From NCBI GenBank assembly GCA_001970855.1, contig LSSN01005798.1, positions 1 through 22,139 of the forward strand: a DNA stretch of 22,139 bases. Direction: 5' to 3'. The first letter of the stretch is position 1. The number at the start of each line of letters is the position of its first letter. The stretch comes from Smittium culicis. Taxonomy: Eukaryota > Kickxellomycota > Harpellomycetes > Harpellales > Legeriomycetaceae. The notes under the pieces were generated by a model. That model ran no database searches and was not told the origin of the DNA. It saw only the letters and a list, made by a program, of their open reading frames with translations. A program made the translations under genes and the position numbers. This document shows positions 10,996 through 19,842 of this stretch, piece after piece.

Positions 10996-11830
10996 ATGAA
11001 TATTAAGCCTCGCGATCAAAGTAGGTGCAAGGTGCAAGTGATCGATGCGACGAAAGTAGGGGACAGTAAAGGAAAATCGTTTGGGAATAACACAAAACTT
11101 GAGTATAAGCTGTTTATGTCTAGCAAGATAGATATGGTGACCAAAACAGCAGCGGAGCATTTAGCTAGCAGCAAGACAAAGAAGAAGCGTAGCGAAGGAG
11201 ACGATGAAGAGGAGGAAGAGGGTAGGCAGCGGGATAAGGAGTTGAAGGAACTTCTTGATACGACACGGCTTATTGATGAGCTAAGCAACAGTGCAGTTGC
11301 TGGCAAAGATCGGCTGAAGTACCAGGAGAAAAAAATGATGCAGCTGGGGCTCGATAAAAAAAAGAAGGAGCGCAAACCGCGCGATCTGTTTTATGGAATC
11401 CAGGAGAAGAAGCAGGCAAAAGCATCAAAAGAAATCGAACAGGTAAAAATACTTCCTTTTTTTTTGTATATACGATCGCCCTTAATGCATATAAAACCTC
11501 CCATAAATTTCTTACAATTTCTACAAAGAATTGTATTCAATTTATTTGCTATTACTATAAATGTTTTTCTTTTTTTTTTTTTGATATTAGGCTAGGCTGA
11601 GAGGTGTTCTAACGAACTCTGTTAAGCGCCAAATCGAAGAGAAACATTTAGTTGCAGATATCAACGATATGAAGAGTGGGTCGGGTAGCGGCGGTAAGAA
11701 ACGGAAAAGTAACAGTGGTGGCGTTAATCTGGATAAGGGGCGGTTCAGGAACGGAACTCTTTTTGTCTCTAAAGCAGCAATTAAGAAAAACGAGACTAGT
11801 ACCAAAAAATCCGCATTTAGAAGATCATGA
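10996..11830 (+). CDS. Faf1/C1orf131-like ribosome assembly factor (DUF4602)
   Basis: Two exons (10996-11442 and 11591-11830) join at phase 0 into a basic 228-aa protein. The N-terminal part is unassigned, followed by a K-rich then acidic stretch (EEEEE near 71-75). The helical LLDTTRLIDEL region leads to GKDRLKYQEKK (103-113) and LFYGIQEKK (131-139), which correspond in order to the conserved block of the DUF4602 family. The C-terminal GRFRNGTLFVSKAAIKKN (199-216) closely matches the family's C-terminal GKFKNGTL motif. Members (yeast Faf1, human C1orf131) are nucleolar factors of the small-subunit processome needed for early pre-18S processing. The length is within the family's usual range. 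The intron (148 nt, GTAAAA...TTAG with a long T tract) is required: reading through it gives an unrelated tail. The family call comes from recalled motifs, not a search. Confidence 0.75.
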
Positions 11831-13076
11831 AAATTGCCCTCAAAATAATAATAGCGATAATAACACTAGTATATTGCCTCTCCTTTATATCATTTTACTT
11901 TTATTCAGCATATAATTATATATTTACGTATCTACGGTTAGTACTGAACCATATAAAAAAATTAAAACAATCACGCGCAATCTCCGTGTTTTAGTGTATG
12001 ACGCTGAAATTGCCCAATCCTAATATCTATTTACCAAAGCTCCATTTTGAAACAAATTCTGCGAATAAAGAATAATTTTAATCAAATATATATTTATTAA
12101 ACATCAAAATAAAAATTAAAAAATTGAATTTACCAACTGTCTTATGCATAAAAACATAGTTATTATAGTTATAGAATATCCAAAACTTTTTTACATATGA
12201 ACCCATAAATATCAATTCACACGAATAAAAAAATTTTTTTTTTCAAAATCGGTACCATTTTAGAAAAAATTAGATCTTTTCTTAGTTCAAGTTATACATG
12301 CACATACTTTTTTAATTTTTTAAAAAATATTTAAGATTTTTGAGGTAAGTTCAATTTTTTACTTTTTATTTTATGTTTTTGAGATATAGACACTTTTTAT
12401 CTCTCTCTTTATTTTTTAATTGATATCTATTTATTGTATAATTCAATGCTCAGTCTGAGACTAAAATAGTACTTTTTAAAAGAATTACTAAATTTTTCAT
12501 TATGCGACTTTTAGCTGAATAATGCTTTATCATATGTATATTTATTAAGCAAATTGATATATCGGAAACGAAATAAAATAGAACTAATTAAACGGTAAAA
12601 AGATACGGATTTTAGTTATCGATAGTTATAAAAACCATAATTTTAGACTAAAACTTTGGTATAATACATGAATAAATAAGTATAATAAAATAAAAAGAAA
12701 CCGTCAATGTCATATAAAAAATTATGCGAAAAATACATAAATTTATTAGAATTCAAACATATCGATATCATAATGTCATAATTAAATATAATTTGACTAA
12801 TGTATACAATTAGAATAAGTTTTTATTTATACATATATTTTTTTTTTTTGCAATTTAAAAACTTAATACAGAGTATTTTTTATAAAATTTTTTTTTATGG
12901 AAACTAAGCATTTGATATGAGTGATATTTGTAATTCAGTTCAAGTCTAAAAGAGCGCCAGTAAGAAAAAAGGTTTGATCATGCTTTTGTTTTGCTATGTT
13001 ATATTTCTTGTTTCTCCGTATGGAAATTAGTTTACATCCAAGCCTTTTTTTAATAGATGTATCCTTGCATTTTTCT
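11831..13076. other. AT-rich gap between convergent genes
   Basis: This is the shared 3' flank of the + strand Faf1-like gene and the - strand SANT gene. It is very AT-rich with A and T runs. I found no open frame with protein character, no RNA gene and no clear repeat. Confidence 0.5.
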
Positions 13077-13928
13077 TTAATTCGCTTCTTGCGCTTTTGT
13101 TATTACGCTGATTTTATGCGTTACTTCAGTCAATTCGTCTTCGAGTATTTGCAGCAGTTGCTTCTTTGAATTCACTATTTTATTTTTTAAATATATTAAA
13201 AACAATTTTAGTACTATATAATTTCGATTTTTATATCAGGTATTTATCTCTTCGCCTCTATGTTAAAAGAAATACTTTAATAAATAGAATAAGTAACTTA
13301 CATCTTGAAAGCTATACCAGTAATGTTTAAGTGTATTTTTAAATCGATTCAATAAACATTCAAGTGTACAAGATAACGAAGTTTAATATTTATACAAAGT
13401 TAATATAAATAAATATATAAAGTCAAATGAGAATAATAATTACAGAGATATGCTTACCAATGAATCAGCTTTTTTTATTTCAATAGCATCGATTTCTTTC
13501 TTACTGACTTGGTACAACTTTCTGTTTTCGTCCCTCCTTCTATGTATCTCTTCTCTGCTTATTTTCCCTTCGGTGTTGATAATAAATCCGTTCTTGCGTT
13601 TGATATTATCACCAACCTTTTTTGAATTGATTTCCAAAATCACGTATGGATCGATATGTAACCCACTAAACTCGGCGGTACTTTGCTGGCCAAGCATTCG
13701 CTGCGTCTGCAAATTCATCTGCGCTATAGTCTTACCAACCAAACATTCGGCTTCGATGATCTTTGTCCAATTGCCTATCCCAAACTTTATCAACGCCTGC
13801 CTCAGGATCTCTACTTCTTCTGCTGTCCATCCAGGTGACAGTGTACAGTTCCATAAAGACGCAGAATCGTTCGACCGCAGCACATTGCGTGCGCCCGTAG
13901 GCATACTCCTTATTTTTTCGTTGCTCAT
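13077..13928 (-). CDS. SANT/Myb-domain protein with micro-exon
   Basis: Three exons on - (13928-13458, 13311-13302, 13174-13077) give a 192-aa protein. A single SANT/Myb repeat lies at about 31-80: Trp34 and Trp54 sit at normal Myb spacing, with KFGIGNWTKI around the second helix turn, followed by GKTIAQMNLQTQRMLGQQS, the likely recognition helix and its extension. A basic segment (about 108-137, with REEIHRRRDENRK) and a Leu-rich coiled coil (about 158-182) follow. One SANT repeat suggests a chromatin- or DNA-associated nuclear protein; no named family was recognised. The start is the first ATG, at 13928; an in-frame upstream TTG is not used. Exon 1 ends TTG|GTAAGC, the middle exon is only 10 nt (TAG|10 nt|GTAAGT), and exon 3 starts after ATAG. 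Without the middle exon the frame meets TGA at once, which supports the model. The SANT domain is certain, the 3' exon structure inferred. Confidence 0.8.
13302..13311 (-). other. Inferred 10-nt micro-exon of the SANT gene
   Basis: On the minus strand, TATAG precedes and GTAAGT follows the decamer CTTTCAAGAT. Including it adds Leu-Ser-Arg and the first base of a Leu codon, converting phase 0 at the end of exon 1 to the phase 1 needed by the downstream exon, which then runs open for 31 codons as a coiled-coil-like tail. The donor matches the consensus exactly. Inferred from splice signals and phase only; transcript data are not visible here. Confidence 0.65.
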
Positions 13929-14419
13929 TCTTTTTTTTTTTTTTGAATTTGTATACAATTTAATTTACTTGTGGATTTTTATTGAAACGGAGCTTATATC
14001 TGATCAGTTAATATGATTGCATTTCTTGTATTTAACAATTGGGATATTTAACCTCCTCTACTATTAGCATTATTTTTCTGCTGTACTTGTTTACTGGCGC
14101 AATTAATAAATTTAGAAAATTTTTTGTTATAATTGGCTAAATATGTTTACATATCTGCTTTTCTATCAAGTCGCTTTGTTTACAGTTTAATCACCAAGAG
14201 AAGTTATAAAGTCAAAAGAAACAGCTAACAATTTCAGCGATAATTGGCATTTTTTTGAACTAGCAAAACTATCCAACCAAATATCAATCATATAAATTAA
14301 TTTAAGATAATAATATACTATTGGCTGATAAAATATCTATATCCAATAACAAATAAATAAAACTTGGTTTATCCAATTATGATATTTTTTAAGTTATTGA
14401 GTGTTGGCCCCGGAAAGGG
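13929..14419. other. Upstream flank of the SANT gene
   Basis: Promoter region of the minus-strand gene, with a run of T (A on the coding strand) directly upstream of the start codon. No other gene is seen. The right end of this stretch (about 14330-14419) probably belongs to the transposon end described next. Confidence 0.5.
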
Positions 14420-14423
14420 TTAA
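14401..14423. mobile_element. Solitary piggyBac-like terminus at TTAA
   Basis: Read on the minus strand this is TTAA-CCCTTTCCGGGGCC, the same opening as the 14.7-14.9 kb element. The TTAA is at 14420-14423. It would be the right end of an element lying to its left, but no matching left end (TTAACCC) appears upstream in this window, so the partner end is decayed or missing. The subterminal AAAC-TTGG-TTTATC sequence loosely resembles the inside of the neighbouring element's right end. Confidence 0.45.
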
Positions 14424-14706
14424 ATACTATTGCTCGAAAACCTAAAAAGGATCTACAACTTAGAAAATATAGGTTTTTTTGTAAAAAAGCTATCACGTTA
14501 TACTATATGAAGTAGCTATAAACTTTAACATATTTTACTTACTTCCATGCTTTAATCTTTGCTATCATTTTATTAATTCAACACACGAGTACCTTTTAAA
14601 TAGAGTATACTTGAAGTTATGCCTAAATGCTGCATATATCATATTTTATTATATTCTAATATTACTATACTGCACCCCCCTTATTTATCTAAAATAAATT
14701 TACTCT

Positions 14707-14903
14707 TTAACCCTTTCCCGTCCATCACTCTTTAAAAAATCCAATTTAATAATTCGTACAAGATTAATAATGAATTTTACTATTTGCTATTATTCAACAA
14801 TAAGCCAATACTTCTTAAAGCCCCAGAATTAACGAATCTTTATTAAACACAGTTGGCTTTATCTGGTGGTCCAAAAATAGTCTACTGCTCGTGAAAGGGT
14901 TAA
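14707..14903. mobile_element. piggyBac-like miniature element with TTAA duplication
   Basis: A 189-bp unit (14711-14899) sits between two TTAA sites (14707-14710 and 14900-14903). The left end is CCCTTTCCCG and the reverse complement of the right end is CCCTTTCACG, nine matches in ten. TTAA target duplication and CCCTTT-type termini are hallmarks of the piggyBac superfamily. With no open frame it would be non-autonomous, moved by a transposase encoded elsewhere. Complementarity weakens beyond the first ten bases, which suggests short TIRs or age. Confidence 0.65.
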
Positions 14904-15676
14904 ATAATGTTTAAGGCTTCCATCGAATTCAATAGCTAAATCATGCAAGTACTTTTTATACAAAGTTACCAGAAACCACAACCAGTTCTTAAGAAAAGTT
15001 TCACTCGTATCAAAAATCTTGTTCGCATAGTGTATTTTGGTGTTATAGTCTCCTTGTTTTCAAAATTGAGTAAAAAATACTAAAATCAAAAATCATCTTA
15101 TGTTAATTGATGTAATCAGAGAGAAATTTTCTTTCTAAAAAGTATTTAAGTTTTTTTTTTATTATTTTTATTTTTGGTATGAACAATATTCCTTATACAT
15201 TCTAATCTAAAGTCGATTGTTTTTTTGTCTGTTCAGCTAATAGGCCACTTGGTTTCCACGATAAATACCTGAAACTCAAAATATATATTAAACTTGCATT
15301 AGATTTTGCTCATTTATTCAAATACTTTAGTTAATGCATCTTACACACCAATTTACTATTTACTATTTCATATTCTTCACTAAAAATAAAATAAGATGAA
15401 TAAATCGATACTAAAAGCAAAAAAAAAAGGGGTAAATATCTAAAAAAAATAATATCCAATCATATACCACATTCAGCTAACTTATGTATCTTTGATCTCA
15501 AACTATCAGAATTTTTAAAAGTTGTCAACTAAGCTAATAAAACTTGTATCATCTTTCAAAATTCATGCTGTAAGCTAAATCTGGTTATTTGATATGCATT
15601 ATATTTTCACGCCACTCAAAATTAGAATCGTAAATACATATAGAAAGTAAAAATTTTTTGATTTACTAAAAATTAA
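14904..15676. other. AT-rich spacer, no gene seen
   Basis: No supportable coding region. There are scattered T and A runs. The right edge (just before 15677) holds the terminator of the tRNA gene on the minus strand. Confidence 0.5.
15666..15674 (-). terminator. Pol III terminator of the tRNA gene
   Basis: On the minus strand the sequence just past the tRNA 3' end is TTAATTTTTAG, with a run of five T beginning about six bases after the discriminator base. This is a standard RNA polymerase III stop signal. Confidence 0.75.
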
Positions 15677-15748
15677 TGCCCCCTACCGGGATTGAACCAG
15701 CGACCTTCTGCTTACGAGGCAGACGCTCTACCACTGAGCTAAAGAGGC
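15677..15748 (-). tRNA. tRNA-Thr (anticodon CGT)
   Basis: The cloverleaf folds completely. The acceptor GCCTCTT pairs with AGGGGGC (two G-U), the D stem is GCTC/GAGC, the anticodon stem is TCTGC/GCAGA with loop CTCGTAA, and the T stem is GCTGG/CCGGT with loop TTCAATC. The anticodon CGT reads ACG threonine codons. The discriminator is A and no CCA is encoded, as usual for a eukaryotic nuclear tRNA. The internal A box (TAGCTCAGTGG) and B box (GGTTCAATCCC) are intact. There is no intron. It sits alone in AT-rich DNA and looks functional. Confidence 0.96.
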
Positions 15749-16869
15749 TTGAAAACTCGATAAATATAAAAAATTTGTAAGTATAATGCTTATTTTGTTG
15801 CGATTTTTAAATAACTTTGTGAGTCGTGATAACATCCTATATTACTTATATTTATAATATTTATGTATATATTTTCTATAATTCATAATATATTTAACAA
15901 TTCTATCAATTACTATGACCATATTCATGCGAGAGTAGTTTCAGAAACAGTTTCACGTAAAGAAAAACTTATAAAAAGACAAGGTATAAATTTTTAGTAA
16001 GCTTCAAGCTTTTAGGGAATAAAATAAAAAACAAATAGAAAAGCTTCCTACTAGATTTTTCTATAATAAAAAACCAATTTTATAGCTTTAAAAATAGTTT
16101 GAAATAAATTTACATAATACCTTTCAAAAAATGCTCTTATTTTAGACTTTTATTTAATGTGTATAAATCTCATCTAAAGAATATCTTATAAATATAAATT
16201 GCTTTAAAGCATTATTACTTAAATATTAAATAGTAAATAATAAAATTTATCGATTGATTTATTCTGGAATTGTTTTTAGTTTTTAGTTTTTAGTTTTTAG
16301 TTAGCAAGTTTATATTACTATCTAGAATTTTTAGTAAAAGTCCTGATAGCTCGTAATTTTTATTATAACATTTCATTTAATCGTATTTAGTGTTTTATTA
16401 TGTTTTTTAGATACAAAAAGTATCGGAATATTAAATGCCATAATTCAATATTATTTCTCTTGAATAAAAAAAAAGAAACAGTTTTGTAGTTTCTACTATA
16501 ATTCCTAATATTCTACAAATAATGTAATTTTTCACATTATAGAACCTAAACAAAATGATACTAGAAAGCTTTAATCATCAATTTTAATTATTATTAGTTT
16601 TATTCACTCATAATATATACAAAGTAGTAAAATAATCTATAGCACTATATTTAATTAATATAGCCAATCTTATAAGTTATATCTATTATAAGTACTCTGT
16701 TAATTAGGATTCAAAATATATTAGTGTTTTATGACATATTTTTCAAATTCTTAATATGCTTCACAATTTTAATTTTTGCTTTTTTTTTATATTTAATCAC
16801 GAAATTTTATTGGTAAAGTAAACTAAAAATATAGTAAAGTTGGTGTAAGGCGTAAAAAAACTAATATTC
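15749..16869. other. AT-rich spacer with a short 7-bp tandem repeat
   Basis: No gene was found. It holds the upstream flank of the tRNA gene and the (TTTTTAG)4 repeat at 16273-16300. Composition is close to the desert background until the abrupt rise in GC at about 16870. Confidence 0.5.
16273..16300. repeat. (TTTTTAG)4 tandem repeat
   Basis: Four perfect copies of the heptamer TTTTTAG, followed by a partial TTAG. It resembles a degenerate telomere-type unit (TTTAGGG-like, with G lost), but four copies in AT-rich DNA can also arise by slippage. Confidence 0.8.
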
Positions 16870-17335
16870 AAATGCTAACAAATTCCTCTACCGGTCTACC
16901 GGATGCGTACCTAAAGGTAAATGTGATCAATTTACCAACCGAAAGATCCACCCAGGCATTGCTTCAAGTAAGTTGGATGACTGAAGTTACAAGCAGTCAT
17001 GGAATTAAGCTCGCTCCAACAAAATTGAATTCGTTGAGATCATTGAGCTCCTAGCCAGAGCCTACATCTAACAGGATTAATAAAAAATAGGCTCCTACTC
17101 AAACGTGGGAATGATCGACCTGGCTCTCCTACAATAAGCTGCTAAACGGCTGAGTTCCGTAATGCTGTCGAGCGCTGGAATTGTGGACAGATAATTTCTC
17201 GGACTGTGCTAAACGACTCGGTTCCTCTTGTTTCTAGATTGTCCTCTTCATGAATCGCTGTTCTCCGAATCGATTGTCGTTGCCTTCATTATCTCCAACC
17301 AAGGATAGTGCAACGCTATGTGAAATTTTAGTATA
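16870..17335. other. GC-rich island of unknown nature
   Basis: About 465 bp at roughly 45% GC within ~20% GC flanks. The longest open frame on + (16872-17054, 60 codons) has no recognised motif. Other frames on both strands are interrupted, although several stop-free pieces of 25-45 codons exist on each strand. It contains a direct repeat TGCTAAACG-CT--GTTCC (17140-17158 and 17207-17225, 67 bp apart) and a hairpin GAGCCTA/TAGGCTC (17058-17094). Donor-like GTAAGT (about 16967) and an acceptor-like pyrimidine tract ending CTAG (about 17237) are present, but an intron this GC-rich would not fit this genome. It may be a partly eroded transposon, a dead gene or a structured RNA gene; I cannot decide. 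Confidence 0.55.
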
Positions 17336-18904
17336 GTTTACTTAGAAAAGTACACCACTTAAGCCCATAAACCATGGCAAGTTATTTCACTCTTAGGAGT
17401 TTAATTTTTGCTTAATAGAATTTTTTTTGCTAATTTTAAGATTTTTTAACAGATAAAGTCGAAAGGAAGCTCTACCTGAAATATAGATAAAATTTTTGAC
17501 TCTAATTTATAATTATAAAATATTAGTCTATCTTTTAAAACTTTATTATCTTTTTAGCAAAAAAATGATATTTAGGCAATTTTTTTATAACAAGATACTC
17601 CACACTTGATGTTTTCCCAAAATACCAGCTATGAAAACCCCTTTGGTTTATTTTCTTTGGTGATGGAGAGAACGGGAGGAAATATTGGTATAAATTGTAT
17701 AAAATTCGTAAAAAATAACCTTTTGTTCCAGGGATATTAGAATTAGTTAAATTTATGATATATTTTTATTTATACGTACCCAAAATTCAGTTTTTATATA
17801 TAATAAAGTCTTTAATATCACTAAATGAAATTTACACAGGAATACTATTAGGACTTATTTAAAATTAAAATTAAAATCATATCTATCTTATGTATAATTT
17901 AAAATATAAGCCGCTTTATTCTAAATTTATTGTATCAGAATAACCATGTGGATATATTCATATTTTTTATATTTCGTTTTCATCAAAGTTTGGATAAATT
18001 TTATTATATAAATAAACCCATTTTTATATCGATTTTTATCAGAGTATAATGCAATAAATTTTTGTGAGAAAAATTTTTTATCGGTGCCCATATTTTAAGT
18101 TATAAATATAAATTGAAGTAAAATGATTTTTATCTCAATAATAATATTATTTCAGGTGACCTGAATTATATTCTATTGAAGAAAAAATATATAAATCAAT
18201 TTATAAAGTTATTTAATATTTTTTTTGATAGTACTAGTTTTAACTTTGGTTAATTATGTCGTAAGAGTGATTATACAACTGAATGAAAAGTAAAGTGAAT
18301 TATAATCTTATCAATATAAATAAAAGTAAAATAAAAATAGTTTGTGATATATTTCTTAATTCTGCAAACTAAAAATGAAAATGAGTTGAAATAAAAATCT
18401 TTTATAAATAGAAGGTAAATATATTATCATAAATTTTTCTAATATAAAGGATACTTAAAACCTTTATAGCCCAATAAAATTTAAATTTAAAATATAAAAA
18501 AATCGAAAATGAGAAGCTTAAATTTTTAGAATATACAAAAAATCACCTAAAAATATTATAAAATCTAAACACGGAGAATTTTAGTTCACTCTCGAGTTTT
18601 AGAGATAAAAATTTTTATAGTTAGATTTTATCTTTAGTAATTAATTAACAGTTGAGATTAGATTTAAAAAAAAAAATTAGTACTGATAATGAGTAAATAT
18701 TATGTAGAAAACTTGAAATTCGTAATTACTCAAAGCCAAAAATTTGATATAAATTAAAAATTTATTTAAATTAAAACTTTTTACTCAAAAATTCTTCGAA
18801 CAAAGTTTACAATTAAAACACAATTTAAAAATACATTTTTTCTCCTCATTTTGTATAAACACTAGTTTAAAAATTAAAAACGCCTAATAAAAGATTAATT
18901 GTTA
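17336..18904. other. AT-rich desert, no gene seen
   Basis: Background composition returns from about 17340. A slightly GC-richer patch at 17620-17680 has no identity I can recognise. I found no supportable open frame or RNA gene. Confidence 0.5.
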
Positions 18905-18979
18905 TTTATGTAGAATTATCAGCTACTATGGCTAAATTCTTATGTTCTTTTGAAAATTTTCACATAGGGTTCAATTAGA
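18905..18979 (+). pseudogene. Second, more decayed copia RNase H-like fragment
   Basis: The translation contains VELSATMAKF, which parallels the VALSTTEAEY motif of copia RNase H. The DNA ATTATCAGCT...TTCTT matches the 4319-4492 fragment at 20 of 27 positions, with most differences being G/C there and A/T here. A stop follows within 20 codons. It is probably an older copy of a related element, although the matching stretch is short. Confidence 0.28.
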
Positions 18980-19650
18980 TATTTGAGGTTTATCAGTTTA
19001 TAGTTATTTTTAATTTTATTATAGAAATAAAGAAATAAAGAAATTTGATATAAGATTTGTTTAATTATGTAGTGAAATAAATTTATTAATAGTAAATGGC
19101 CAATAAAAATTTAATTTGTCGGGTAAACTACTAAAATCGTCTGTTTAGTCATATCTCAATTTTCCTTTAACCTACTATATTCTTTGGTTATGATTCTTTT
19201 GTTGTTATGTGTCGGCTTTTATAATTTTCTGGTTTAATTTCAATTTTAACGGCATGAATTATTTTATATTTATTATTATAAATTTATTTTTATTATGGAA
19301 TTCATTGGAGAATTACATTAAATATTAAATTTTAGTTTTAAAAAATTATTAAAATCATTATAGTTAAATTTTAAAAGATGATTTTCAGAAATTACTAAAA
19401 GAGGGAAAAATTATAGAACCAGGTAACAAAGATAAAAGTTTGAAAAGCTTTACACTTCCACATGTATATTTTTTATATACTAAATTAAACGCTTAAACGA
19501 AAATAGAGCCAGTATTACGTTAAATGCTACCAAATTTACACAGATTTATCTGTATAATTTTTTAACATAAAAGACATTTGGGGATTATAAGTGTTAATCT
19601 GAAATATAAATTTACTTTATTTTTCGATTATATTAATTTAAATATATCAG
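18980..19650. other. AT-rich spacer, no gene seen
   Basis: No coding region or RNA gene. A three-copy GAAATAAA run lies near 19024-19043. TATGTGTCGG occurs near 19206 and again near 19739, possibly marking another old duplication. Confidence 0.45.
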
Positions 19651-19842
19651 ATTTCTCTTTACTCTACCTAGATGTTTAAAATTAGTCTAATATTTTTTTT
19701 GCTTCAATAGTATAAGCTTGAGTAAAAAATTCAATTTGTATGTGTCGGAGTTTTCCCTTTACTCGACCTAGTTGTTTAATATTAGTCTAGGGGGTTTTTT
19801 TTGTTTTAGTAGTATAAGTTTGAATAAAGATTTTAGTTTTTT
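19651..19842. repeat. Tandem duplication, ~100-bp unit
   Basis: Two copies start at 19651 and 19751. They share CTTTACTC-ACCTAG-TGTTTAA-ATTAGTCTA, then a T run, then AGTATAAG-TTGA-TAAA, and drift by two bases at the end. Differences are mostly C/T or G/A, with the left copy the more AT-rich. The unit has no recognised identity. Confidence 0.8.

Noticed and set aside
11016..11375. 119-codon minus-strand open frame rich in Ser and Leu
   Set aside because: It is the antisense shadow of the Lys/Glu-rich Faf1-like exon.
13450..14016. 188-codon + strand open frame
   Set aside because: Antisense of the SANT gene; the minus-strand reading has a recognisable domain and valid splice sites.
16816..17360. 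Inverted AAGTAAACTA and TGGTGTA pairs flanking the GC island as possible terminal inverted repeats
   Set aside because: The two pairs are not nested in the order required for TIRs, and each is only 7-10 bp.
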